64,000 nt of DNA from Melampsora larici-populina 98AG31 (Eukaryota > Basidiomycota > Pucciniomycetes > Pucciniales > Melampsoraceae): the NCBI RefSeq assembly GCF_000204055.1, contig NW_006768776.1:84105-148104 (forward strand), in the 5' to 3' direction. Positions 46,279 to 58,225 of the stretch are shown here, one piece after another. Each line of letters begins with the position of its first letter. The first letter of the stretch is position 1. Position numbers and translations under genes: made by a program. The notes beneath the pieces were generated by a model. That model did no database searches, was not told the DNA's origin, and saw nothing but the letters and a program-made list of their open reading frames with translations.

Positions 46279-48039
46279 TCAAACCCATTCAGAAGCTTCT
46301 TGTGGTGCCGACTGGTTGGCTTTTTTGCCTTGTCTATCCATAGAACTATTGCTCTGAACTTTCTCATTATGACTACAAGTTACAGCTTTTGGTTCTTCTT
46401 CTACTTCTATTTCTAAATCAACTGAGCGTTTTTTTACCGGTCTTTCAGGATCAGGTTGAAAGAATAGTGCAGGTGATTTAGAACCTATATCTGTATCTTG
46501 ACCTTCGTTCAATTTCCAGTATCTGAATCTCTTCATGATCGTGTAAACTATGACGGCCACTACTGAACCTAGAGATGGACCAAGCCTGTGGATGGTTTTG
46601 AAAATTGAAATTCAGCAGTGAGGTCAGTATTTTATTTAGGTATGAAAACGTGTGATAGAACAATCGAGATGAGTTCAAACTAACCAGTATACCCTTATTT
46701 AGAAATTTGTGAAAATGGTATACGATATGAAGGACATGGATTATCAGTGATTCAAATCGGCGAGTCTTTATTTGATTGTGAGAGTTAAACAAGAAAGTCT
46801 AGAACAAACCAATGATCAGATGAAAACCCAGTGATGACAGCAGGTCCAAAAGCTCTTGCAGTATTCATAGCAGCACCAGTATAAATAACGGCCTAATCAA
46901 GAAAAGCAAAGAGAATCAGACCCAGATACAGTCCAAGCATATCCAAACTCAAAAGGACATAGAGTTACTCACAAACATATGCCCGGCAAAGAGAGCAATA
47001 CCTATTCCAACAGGCGCAAGAAAAGTAGCTCTATGTTTCTCAACGGCTAAAAACAGTACAGACAAAACCAATCCACAAGTCGTAAAACATTCGATAAACA
47101 ATCCTTGTCCTAAACTAGTTCCGGCTCCGAGAGCTGGAGTAACAGCTAATTGACCGGGTAGAAGACCTGCTAGAACAGCACAGGCGACTATGTAACGAGA
47201 TGGAAGTATGTTAGTAAGAGAAGTCAAAGAATGTAGAGGGAAAAGGTGCGCACCGATGGCACCTGTCAATTGTGCAATTGCGTAAAGTACAAAACGGGTA
47301 GGAGTAATCACACCAATTAACATAAGAGCCAACGAGACATTGCTGTTATAAAGAATATTTCGTAAGGAAGCCTTCTCAATGAACTCGAGCGCTTTCTCTC
47401 AATAAATTTTTATCATCCAAACTTACGGATTGAATGCAGCTCCAGTTGCTCTATAGAAGATCCAAGCTGAGAAAAGTAAGCTTAATCCCATTGAAACCGA
47501 GATATAAGTTAATTGCTGATGTTAATCGTGTTAAAAGTCAGTCAAGTTTTCTAGATACATAGAGAAATCTTAGAGAGCACTAACCTCAATAGATGCAACG
47601 GTGTTGATAGCTACAGATCCAGATGAACCAGCACTGGCGGTGTTTTTTGTCGCCGCTTCCGCGAGAGTATACTGGTTAGAAGTAGCAGCTGCCTGGGAGA
47701 AAAATCATGAATCATGCAAGAAGTAGCCAATGTAAAACATATTGCTTTCGAATTTACGTGTAGAAGATCATCAAAGTGTATCAGGATGTTGGAGAAAAAC
47801 TTACTTGAATTCCGCCTAATCCGACTAACAAAAAAAGGAACGTTCCAAAGAATTCACCAGATGCAGAGATGATATCATTCCTAAAAAAAGATTAACATAC
47901 ATAAAATGATTCAGAAGGATATCATAAAGTAGGACGTAGTTTAACAAATAAAAGGTTCGCACTCTATATCATCAAATATCTGTGATGGTCTCCAGTCTAA
48001 TAATGGCCAATCTAATTGAGTTTGAGTCTTGGTTTTCAT
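46279..48039 (-). CDS. Aquaporin, tandem copy 1 (350 aa)
   Basis: Nine exons close in frame: 48039-47963, 47880-47805, 47692-47585, 47515-47427, 47342-47254, 47187-46973, 46892-46810, 46693-46685 (9 nt), 46585-46279. The MIP fold is recognisable: GEFFGT at helix 1, a long first loop (exon 3), SAWIFYRATGAAFNPNVSLA (loop B), VTPALGAGTSLGQG, FIECFTT, EKHRATFLAPVGIGIALFAG, then TGAAMNTARAFGPAVITG (loop E) and HWVYWLGP. Loop B has NPN and loop E NTA where water channels normally have NPA. The soluble C-tail starts KYWKL-like and has GQDTD. It probably conducts water or small solutes at the plasma membrane, but selectivity is uncertain. This copy lacks the intron that splits loop E in the other two. 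Confidence 0.85.
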
Positions 48040-48948
48040 TCTGAATTGGAATTGGAATGGATATGCGTTGTTGAAGGAACGTAAGAAAAAAACTTGATAT
48101 AGTAACAAGTATGAAAGTTGAGATGAGACAACTTCATTAACAACTAAGGAAAACCAAAGTTGAACTTCGTTCTGGAACACTTGTCGTTTGGTTTTCGGGA
48201 TTATATCTTGTATAGTCAAAAAATATCTATGTTAGAATGAATTCACCTTTTGAAGAGTTCATCTTTCATTAACGGTAATCCTCGGTTTTTGCCCGGGCCA
48301 TGAGATACTATAAAGCTTCGTTTATCAAAGCACACTAAAGTGTGAAGGAAGATATCGTTCTTGACAAGGTCTTACCGCTCGATCCAAACATCAAGGATTG
48401 ATATGTACACCACTCGACAGTTGCAGCTTGACAAATGTTAGGCTGGTTTGACGCCTTGGAAAGACTCGTTAATTCATTCTCAGTGCGCTCGACACGGCTA
48501 ATCGTCAACTTTTTGGTGAGCAGGCGTCTGTTTTGACGAGCCGCAGTACGAGATTGTGAACAAAAGTTTAAAAGATTTTGATTGATTGAGAATTGTTGAG
48601 AATTCTCGAGGGCTGTTCCCGGGAGAAACCTCACCGGAAGATCTAGTATTTCTACTTCCCCATTTGATCAAATGGTTTTGGTCAAACATTGGGAAAATCA
48701 ATTTTGCATTACTTTTTAAATAAAAATTCACGCACATCTGGTGCTCATCTGAGAAGTTTGCACGGTAAATTTCAATGAGCCTGTGCAACAAGGAATGAAG
48801 TATGCGATATTGTTTTGTAGATGGATTTGATGGCTATGTACAATGTTTTGTTTTGAGGATTGATTTTCCCTTTCTCAAATAAGCAAAGACGAAGAGGAAT
48901 GTGAATGGATGTACATAATCCAAAACCCAAACTGATATCTCTCGAGTC
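48040..48948. other. Spacer between aquaporin copies 1 and 2
   Basis: No supported ORF. It contains the promoter of copy 1 and the 3' flank of copy 2. Overlapping minus-strand ORFs at 48335-48791 look random. Confidence 0.4.
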
Positions 48949-50823
48949 TCAGACCATGTCGTCACTTCCAGCAATTTTTCGAGCGGTCAAGTTTTGACTT
49001 TCCCTCTGATCACTAACCCCTTCAGGGGAGTTCCTTACACTTGCACCTCCATGTTTTTCTTGTTGTAAGGTTTGACTGATGCTAGGGATAACTCTCACAG
49101 AAGGCCCTCGCTTTTCTGAAGCCCCAGAGTGCTGTGAACGGTCGGGTTCATGTTGGAAAAGAGTTGGAGATTTACTTGATTCATCTGTATCTTGTCCTTC
49201 GGTCAATTTCCAATACTTGAATCGTTTCATGATCGCATAGATTGCTACAGCCAAGAACGATCCTAAAGATGGTCCAACCCTGTGTGACCAATGTATCAGT
49301 TTTGTTTTCGAAAGAAATAGGGAAAAAGCGGGGACATACCAATATACCCTGCATATCGGCGCATAGGGAAAATAAGTTGTCAGCACAATCCTGTCTAATT
49401 CGGAACAAGATGATACAGTCAAACCAGAAAAGCTTGTCACAAATTCCCCGCCAAATTGCTCGAGTTTTGCGGGCAAAATCGGTCAAGCTTTTCCGATTTG
49501 ACCGTATCTTGATGCAAGAAGTGAAGGTCTCTCACCAGTGATCTGAACTAAATCCTGTGATCACTGCGGGCCCGAACGCTCTTGCTGTGGTTTTCACAGA
49601 GATTAACGATAAAAATGATTGATCAGTGGAGTACATAGAACAGCACGTTATCAATAAGTTACCTGTGTTCATAGAAGCTCCTGTGTATACAGTGGCCTGA
49701 AAGAGAGAAAAAAACATCAGTAACGCAAGCCAAACAAAGATATAAATGTACACTGATTACTCACAAACAAATGCCCAGCAAACAGAGTTATCCCTATGCC
49801 GACTGGTGCCAAGAAAGTAGCACGATGTTTCTCAACGGCTAAAAACAAGACTGATAAGATCAGTGCACATGTTGCAAAGCACTCGATAAAGACTCCTTGA
49901 GCAAGGTTTGTACCGGCTCCTAATGCTGGTGTCACAGCTAAAGGACCTGGAAGGAGTCCGGCCAAAAGTGCACAGGCAACTATTGGAGAAGAGTTTTCAG
50001 ATATAGTAAGAGAGGGTTGATGAAAACTGTGGGGATGTATGCGACTCGAACGAACCGATTGCTCCGACAAATTGAGCGAATACGTATAGGATGAAGCGGG
50101 TTGGACTGACAACCCCGATCAATAATAGTGCAAATGATACATTTCTTCGGACAGCAAGGGTTTAATGTGAGTTTCGACTCATAAATGATGGAGACGATCA
50201 ATGGATGGCTGACGGGTTGAATGCTGCTCCCGTTGCACGATAGAAAATCCAAGCAGAGAAAAGTAAACCTAATCCCATCGAAGCGGAGATGTAGGTCAGT
50301 TGCTATTAACAAAATCAAAATTATAAAAAGTCAGTGTCTTCTTTTCAACAGAGGGAGCTGAGCCCTTTTGAGCGTAACTAACTTCCAAAGATGCAACCGT
50401 GTTGATAGCACTGGCTCCAGTTGAACCATCACTAGCTGTTCTGTTCGTCTCTGCTTGGGCGAGCGTAAATTGATTGGAAGTAGCAGCTGCCTGAAGGTGG
50501 AGATATAAATCGTTAAAGCTTTAGCCAAATTCAATACCTTTCACCTTCGCATCTACATCGAGGGAATACTCAATGGGTAGTATATTTCTAATGACTTACT
50601 TGAATCCCACCTAATCCAACTAACAGAAAGATGCATGTCCCGAAAAACTCGCCAGTCGCAGAGACTAAGTCATTCCTATGAAGAAGAGTGACATATATAA
50701 CTTCATTAATTCAGAAAGATTTCTTGAAGACCAGAAAGTGGAAGTTTCGCACTTTATATCGTCAAATGCTTGCGACGGCCTCCATTTCAATAGGGGCCAG
50801 TCTAATTGAGGCTTACTCTTCAT
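48949..50823 (-). CDS. Aquaporin, tandem copy 2 (356 aa)
   Basis: Ten exons close in frame: 50823-50753, 50675-50600, 50490-50383, 50302-50214, 50144-50056, 49979-49765, 49696-49663, 49584-49536, 49348-49340 (9 nt), 49279-48949. The order of MIP segments matches copy 1, with GAAFNPNVSFALLLIGVVSP at loop B and GASMNTARAFGPAVITGFSS at loop E. The N-terminus (KPQLDWPLLKWRPSQAFDD) is shared with copy 1. Loop A contains an NRT glycosylation sequon. The C-tail (GQDTDESSKSPTLF then a Ser/Gln-rich stretch) is longest in phosphorylatable residues. The loop E codons are split by an extra intron after NT. Phase, position and the 9-nt exon are conserved with copy 3. Confidence 0.85.
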
Positions 50824-51914
50824 CTTGAGTTAAATGGATGTTTGAATGAATGAATGCACTTAAGAATAGACTTGATTAACGAATGGATATCAGAAAAACT
50901 ATCAATGAAAGTGATTACGAAGTATTGTGAATTAAGTTACACTCGATCAGTGCTTTGGATAACTCTTCTATTGCCTTCGGAATTAAATAAAAGATTAATG
51001 GAGTTGAGGAAAATCAGATTGTGCGTAATTGACACTACGGTGCTCCTCGGTGTTGTTGTGTCCACATCATAGACCCAAAGCCCTTATCCAGAAACAGAAA
51101 GAGCTGTTGATGATTGTATTATAGCGGAAATGATATAAGGCAAAGGTCAGGACTAGCTATTGGTAAAATTTGACACCAATCTGATTTAAGATCAATGGTG
51201 ACACCTCAAGCTAGCAAGAGGCAATGGGACCAAGAAGTGCACAAATTCGTCATACACATCAAGACAAATGGATGATATTTTGCCTACCGATACACATAAT
51301 TCTGTGTTCCTTAAATGGAAAGCAACTGCATCCTACGTCTAGACAAATCGATCTAGGGAAGGGCCTATCATACTGAGGAAGCACGACCCTCTGTTGAAGT
51401 GAACGAGCTTAACTTTTTTATTCACACAACCTCAACACAAATATGTACAAAAATCCATTGGCGTCGCTCAAGTCAACCTGGTCTCGGATCGCGAGGCGAG
51501 GACATCTCGCATGCAGATCCCGAGCTATTCGTGGTCCCGATTACTTCGAATGAGCCCCGAGGCATCCGAGTCCCGGACTGTGTCGGATCAAGATCGCCGT
51601 CGCTCGCGACTGGAAGTTGAACTTTGTGAAGTTAATAAAATCTCCGATTGTGACAATTTACAAAACATGCGTCTGGTCAAGAGTTCGAAATGATTTGGTC
51701 AAACCTTTCATGCCCTGCGCTTATTGAAAGATCATTCAGGTAAAAAAAAATGGGGGCTTGAAGAGAATTCTTCACCAGGCTTGACAGGGATTATTGCCAC
51801 TTTGGGCGATATTTGAATGAGATGTTTTGAAAGTGATAATTTCCCTTGCTCCAAGATACAGATGTAGAAAAAATGCGAAAAAGTGCTACCCAAAATACAA
51901 GATAGAGTGGAGTG
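50824..51914. other. Spacer between aquaporin copies 2 and 3
   Basis: No supported gene. A GC-richer patch at 51470-51615 (GGATCGCGAGGCGAGGACAT, then CGAGTCCCGGACTG) stands out against AT-rich flanks. A roughly similar composition occurs near 61225-61300. Confidence 0.4.
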
Positions 51915-53718
51915 TCAAACCATCTCTTCGATACCAGAAGGATGTCTAACCATCAAGTTTTGCCTCTCCCTACGATCACCTTCAGGTTCGTTAATTACAA
52001 TCACACCTGTATTTTTCTCTCGCTGATCTTGACCTTCTCCAAGGGTTTGACCAATGCTAGGAAGAACCCTCATGGAAGGCGCTCGGGATTCTGAAGGCTT
52101 AGTTTGGTTCGTATGTTCGGGTTCTTCTTGAAAGAACAGAGCTGGCGATTTGCTAGATTCATCAGTGTCCTGTCCTTCATTCAGTTTCCAATATTTGAAT
52201 CGTTTCATAATCGCATATATTGCGACAGCCAAGAAAGCCCCTAAAGTTGGTCCCACCCTGTTTAAAAGTTACATCACCAGAGTTAGATTGGAGTTAGAGT
52301 GGAGTTAGCAGAGAAGGTAGAGAAGTTGAGGACTAACCAGTATACCCTGAATGCCAAGCGGTAGAGGTAAAGTGTCAACATAATCCTATAATATTCGGGA
52401 TATGAACAGAAGGTAAAAATATCTCACCAGTGATCTGTACCAAATCCTGTGATTACTGCGGGCCCAAAAGCTCTGGCTGTGTAGTAAATCAAAGGTCAAG
52501 ATTACGGATCAGCGGAAGTGATGCAATGAGCAGAACATCAAGTTTTTGCTTACCCGTGTTCATGGCCGCTCCGGTGTATACAGTGGCCTGTAAAGTTGCA
52601 AGATGAAGTGAAAAAACATTAATCAGTGAAGTGTCTCAAAGACATATGAACATGCTACTCACAAACATATGACCAGCAAATAGCGTGATTCCAATTCCGA
52701 CTGGTGCCAAGAACGTAGCGCGATGCTTCTCAACAGCCAAGAAAAGGACTGATAAGATCAATGCGCAAGTTGCAAAACATTCGATGAAAAGTCCTTGACC
52801 GGGATTTGTCCCGGCTCCTAGTGCGGGAGTTACAGCTAAAGGACCTGGAAGAAGTGCGGCTAAAAGCCCACAGGCAACTATTGAATTATTTTTAAAATCA
52901 GTTAAAGTTTATATCAAAGTATAGGATGTCTCGGGGTTGAACAAACCGATTGAACCGAGAAATTGAGAAGATGCGTAAAGGATAAATCGGGTTGGGCTAA
53001 TGACTCCGATCAATAACAGTGCAAATGATACGTTTCTGTGGAAAGTGAGTGATGTGAGTGTTGACTCATTTGTCCTGAACGATGGAGAGTGTAAAATAAC
53101 TGACGGATTGAATGCAGCACCAGTGGCTCGATAGAAAATCCAAGCTGAGAAAAGTAGACTTAGTCCCATGGAGACGGCGATATAGGTCAATTGCTGTTGT
53201 TTTTCAGGCGTTCAGACCGACACGAGACCCGTCAGTGGTGATTGGATGATGAGTAAGAGCAAGAAGAAAAATCGAACCTCGATGGAAGCGACAGTGTTAA
53301 TAGCACTTGATCCCGTAGTACCAGCACTGGCAGTGGTCTGACTGGCAGCTAGACGTAAACTAGCTATATTAGAAGTACCAGCAGCCTATAGGTGGAACCA
53401 CGCAGTAAGTGGGGTGATCACAATGGTTCCGCTTCAGCGAAAAAACGAGGAAACTTACTTGGATACCTCCTAAACCAACCATCATAAAGGTGACCGTACC
53501 AATGAATTCTCCAAAGCTTGCCACAAGGTCATTTCTTTCGTGATGATGATGTCAAGAGGAGAGGAGAGGATGGTCAACAAGGCTGAAAACCCATATATAT
53601 GCACAAACGAAGTGGGATTTTGAGATGCTCCGTTTGCTTACTGGATGTCAGCGAGTAGATCACGAGGTCTCCATGTGAGGAGGGAAAGGTTCATCTTGGT
53701 CTTACGGGCCCCAGACAT
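51915..53718 (-). CDS. Aquaporin, tandem copy 3 (362 aa)
   Basis: Ten exons close in frame: 53718-53642, 53534-53459, 53385-53278, 53193-53105, 53035-52947, 52877-52663, 52587-52554, 52476-52428, 52346-52338 (9 nt), 52257-51915. Loop B is GAAFNPNVSFALLLIGVISP and loop E is TGAAMNTARAFGPAV. The N-terminus (KTKMNLSLLTWRPRDLLAD) differs more than those of copies 1 and 2, yet exon lengths 2-6 are identical in all three genes (76, 108, 89, 89, 215 nt). The C-tail keeps FKYWKLNEGQDTDESSKSPA. Function is as for copy 1. It is the most upstream member of a head-to-tail array transcribed on the minus strand. Confidence 0.85.
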
Positions 53719-55340
53719 GTTGAAAGGTGTGTATAACAAAAAAGTGGTGTCAAGGATGAGAAAAGTCAATATCTGTTGACTTGTGACGGGCAAAAGGTAA
53801 ACGAAAGCGGGGTATCACGATCCCAAACTGTGGAGCGTCAAAGTATTTATTGAAGGAGATGGTCGATCTGATAGCCTACTCACAAGTTCAGATCGACGAG
53901 TCTGACTGAACTGAGTGTTGAGACGGTGGGCTTGTTGAGGTCAGTTATATTATTATTAGTGGTCTTGTTGAACCAGCGACAGATGATTTGGCCCGACAAA
54001 CATTCACCGCTCACAGTCATTAAGCTCATAGTAAGGAACACCCAAAGCCTCCTCAGTCCATATGAAGATCGACTCTGACATCTTTCACAAGGCTGGAAAT
54101 AGTGCATCAAGCATTCCAAGTGGACTCAACTCATCAAACTCGCCAATTGACCAAGAAATCAAATCACCTTGTAGCAATGGTTTAAGCACTGCCCCTCATG
54201 AGTAATTCTTCTCATCTTTCTTTCTCGATCCACCTCAAACTTTTCAGAATTGAGAACTCCAGCAACGTGAGACATCTTCAAGAACCCTTTTTTTCATCGT
54301 TGACAAGAAAAAAAAAGCACACGAGAAGCACGATTGAGTTTGGCCTAACCAACATTCAGCAGCCACAGCTCATAGTGACGAAAACCTGAAAGCTCACAGT
54401 AAAAGGCTGGAAGGAGTCGATTTGTCTTGGGTAAAAAAAGACTCGACGCAATCCATCTCCTAGTAAGCTGTACCAAACAACGAAATCACTTGGAAATGGT
54501 TAAGCACTGCGCCCCTCATGACCGTCATTTCAGATTTTTATTTTATTCCTTCCTTCTCGATGACATCACACTGGGTGCATGTGTCCAACGAAATCTCGAC
54601 AAAGCTTCGTCCCGCAAGGTTTATCTACTTTTCATCACTTCATAAAGATCGAGTGTATGCATCGGACATCCACTTGATTCAATCTGTACAAATCAGCTCG
54701 GAGGTCTCCCGTGATGGTGCAGGACCGTGCGCAAAAACTCAACAGCCTCCTAATCTTGATAAGCACCCACTGGGAAATTTTGGGTGGGCAGTGGATGAAA
54801 AATCTTGGACAAATCTTTCAAAGAAATGTTTGTTGACATTTTAAAGGTCTTCCTGTAGTTTACGTACTATCTGTTCCGTGTTTGTCGATTCGCATAACAA
54901 AGATCTCAAACGAAAAATGATAAGTATGAGGCCGGCTCCATCAGTTTGATAAACTTCAATTTATCACGTCGAGTGCCTAGCAACCAGCTGTACCTTCTAA
55001 GTTCTGACCCGCCACGTGGCTCCTGGAGTAAATTTGGTCTTGAAGAATTGTTCTTTTCAAAGATATCTTGAGGAATTCCGAACATTCACGCTGAAGTATC
55101 TTGCTGAGCGCGGTGAAGTTGCTGTGCATTGAAACAAGTCAAATTCAGCCAAGGTGAGATATCTGGATTCGGCCGAAGCTTCGACCAATGACAGCTCAAA
55201 AGCCCTCCTTAACTTAACAAAGTCCCTCTTGCGGCGTCTCTCCGGTCTCCCCTCTCGCGGCGTCCCTCGGATCCTGAGGGACTTTGTCAAGATAAATACC
55301 TCCTCACTATTGAAGCGTTGCATATGCCCAGATCACAAAC
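53719..55340. other. Intergenic with a short imperfect duplication
   Basis: No supported ORF. The word AAGCACTGC(GC)CCCTCATGA recurs at about 54184 and 54501, each followed by pyrimidine-rich sequence and TTCTCGAT. AGCTCATAGT(A/G)A occurs at about 54026 and 54367. This suggests an old ~320-base tandem duplication. The rest includes the promoters of two divergent genes. Confidence 0.4.
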
Positions 55341-58225
55341 ATGCCACATCAAATCAAACATCCATCATCGGAGGCCAATATGGACTCTGAAACCTTTGAT
55401 GAAGACTCATTTTCGTCTATTGCCCGCACCACAGCTCTTGAAGATACTTTCACCACCATAGAGTTACACCCTTGGAAGAGTAGAGACGCGCGGAATATTT
55501 ATCTCCCAAATTCCATGGAAGAAGACGTCGGGCAAAACCCAAGAAGCTTTTCAACGTTAAGCACAGATGACGATGACAAATCGGAATCAGATGCAAGGTA
55601 ACTTGAATTATTGCACTCATTCCAAAAGCCTTTTACCAATTTGATGAATCACACATCAGATCCTCGAGACTGAAATCATACTGACATATTTTCTTCCCTC
55701 CTTTTGCACAGCCCAGACCCCGATCCAAGATCTATCTACTTCAAACTTCTCTCGCCGTACGCATGGTCAATCGTATTGGGAGAATTATGTGTTATGATCT
55801 TTGTTTTTGGTTTCATTATTGTCACAAGTCTGTGTCAAATTCCATTACCACCAAGCGTAGCCCAATGGGCAAAGGATTCTCCAAAGATGATGGCTTTTTG
55901 CGTCACGGCGATTTCAACATCTCTTTCGGTATTATGCTCATTGTAAGTTGACATTCTTTTTTGCGAAGATATCAAATATGAAAAAAGTAACGTGGCAGCC
56001 TTCCTCTGCAGCGGGTTTTCCAAGGCAGTACTTTTGTATACGACCGCTACTTTGACTTGGAGTCCTACTTCACTCTTTGAACTTTCAGCCGTCATTGATG
56101 TTTCAAGAGCATCATTTGTTTTTCGGAAATCTCATTTAACGATCTCGATTATGACCGTAGCTAGTACTATTGTACTAAAATCTATGACAGCCAGGTGATT
56201 AAGAATACTTGTCAACCAACTCATACCACAGAGCTGATGATTTATTCTTTTTTCTCACCATGATAGCTTTGTCACTCTTCTGACACCAACACCCATCATG
56301 TTAAGCCATCATATGTCGGGCCAAGAAATTGATTTAAGTACAGCAGAGTTTGGAAGAATGTTACACGAAGATATACGCTGGGATGATGAAGGTAAGTTTT
56401 TCTTATCGAATGTTTTTGATATCTCATTCTGATTCCACTTTTGCGGAACTTAGAACGCCCCAATCCTAAGGTCAGGACACTATTTGGATATACAGCAGTA
56501 TCTAGTGGTATGTCAGCGGCTTTCTCTCACATCGGATATCCCCGCGATTTCAAGTTCAACGGAGCGGCGTATTCGGTCCCTACTGGTGAGCATCTTTTCA
56601 ATATGTTTTTTTTACCAGTTTGAACAATTTTATGCGGTTTGCTAGGGGGAATCCTGGCCGTTGGTCCAATGGGCTCAGTAAATCACGATCCACGCAATAA
56701 AGGACACTTGCTCGGAGATGACATTGGAGGTCGAATGAAAAGACTTTATCATGTTGATGGAATAGCAGATGACACTGTCTTTAGCTCTTCAATAAACTAT
56801 ACAGCTTATCAAATGGGATTACGTGGAGGGGTCTCATGTAAAGCTATAGGTTCATCTGGTTTAGCAAGGTCTCGTTCTAGAATTCAACTAAATCTGTTCA
56901 AACATTGGAAGTCACCTTCGCCTCGTAATCAAAGTTTCTCTGATTGGGTTTGGAGCGGAGCTTGCCCGAACGGAACAGAAATTGGTGAGCGTCCGCCCTT
57001 TAGTAGAATTTTCATCACCCCACTAAGTGTCTCCTTATGTCAGATGTGCCTACGACTACATCCCGGTACATCCCGGAACTGGGAAAGAAGCCAACAAAGA
57101 TTATGGGCCAAGCTTTCGCTCATGTTTGCTTCGATCAAGATTTGACCGGTGCTAAATCGACTGGAAATCATGGTGTGTAGCATTCAATTGAAACCGACTT
57201 GTTCTGTGGACCCTGAAGTATGTTCTTCAGTTCTCATTCTGGCTGGAAACGGATCACAATACGACTTCTTGAGGCCAACTGTGTGTGAAATCCGACCAAA
57301 AATTGGCACTTATCAAGTTTTCTACAATTACTCAAGTGTTACGATTAACCAAACTAGTTTTAGTGAAACCCATCAGATGTCAGAAAAGACTCAGTTTCTT
57401 TCAGAGTACCTTGCCATGTTGACAAGGGCAATGGTTTCTAGCTCTCAAACTTTGTGGGCAAATACCTTTAGCGATGATATCCGTTCAGTGTATGAAAATG
57501 CTGCTGAGGGGCTCGAGGAAGACAAATTGGACACAATTCTTGTATGTTTCTTGTCAAAAAAATAATGGTTGATGTTGATAAGATCTGTCTGATGGGGTTC
57601 TTCTTCGGGACTGCGGATTTCTTTCCCTCACCTCGATCAGGACCATTACTTCAACGGTGTGATAGAATTTGCGACAACAGTGAGTCATATTCCATCCAAG
57701 ATGGCCTGGCGGGACGTGTTCATAAAGGCTCTCAAGTCCAAGAACAACATATTGATTGTCAATGTACCTCAAAAGTTTTTTCGAGCCCACTTTTCTACAG
57801 TCAATCTTGAACCAGATCCATACCACTTACCAAACAATATCTCACGCGAATTTAATGGTACTTGGATGATCTCAACAATGGGATGGGATGCAAAAAGCCG
57901 TATCTTCGGACCTACCTTTCTTTCAATGGTTCCTATCGTTATGGTGTCATTTTTTTCGATCTGTGCTATCTTAGTTGGATCTTATAAAAGGTTAATCTCA
58001 TCACCTCTTCATTTGAATGAACCTATTCAATTTGATCCAAATGATATGACTCAGATCATTCGTGTTGCTTGTGCTGGTAATCTTTCTGAAAAGTTTTCTC
58101 AAATGTCTGTTAATCAAGTAGGACAAAGTGGTACAGAGAAAGATTATGATAAAGTTCATGTTCAGTTAAATTATGATGATGATGCTCATGGTAAATTGAT
58201 ATGGATGGAACCTCAAAGAGTTTGA
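55341..58225 (+). CDS. Orphan multi-pass membrane protein with a large lumenal/extracellular domain, 763 aa
   Basis: Nine exons close in frame: 55341-55597, 55712-55942, 56012-56194, 56267-56391, 56454-56585, 56646-56984, 57044-57172, 57231-57541, 57641-58225. A second Met at 55380 would give 750 aa. The acidic N-terminus (about 85 residues) is followed by hydrophobic segments (AWSIVLGELCVMIFVFGFII; MAFCVTAISTSLSVL; a helix near SIMTVASTIVLKS). A ~400-residue domain follows, rich in Gly/Asn/Cys with possible N-glycosylation sites (NGT, NYSS, NQT). A C-terminal membrane helix (FLSMVPIVMVSFFSICAILV) and a ~75-residue cytosolic tail close the protein. The arrangement suggests a surface or endomembrane protein. 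No known family is recognised. A GTGAGT inside the last exon (57677) could be an alternative donor. Confidence 0.75.

Noticed and set aside
48335..48791. Possible small genes between aquaporin copies
   Set aside because: Two overlapping minus-strand frames without domain, signal peptide or matching introns.
52909..53190. An aquaporin frame reading FNPSVIL at loop B
   Set aside because: This is read-through into the intron after AATCC; splicing to the next exon gives FNPNV, as in the two sister genes.
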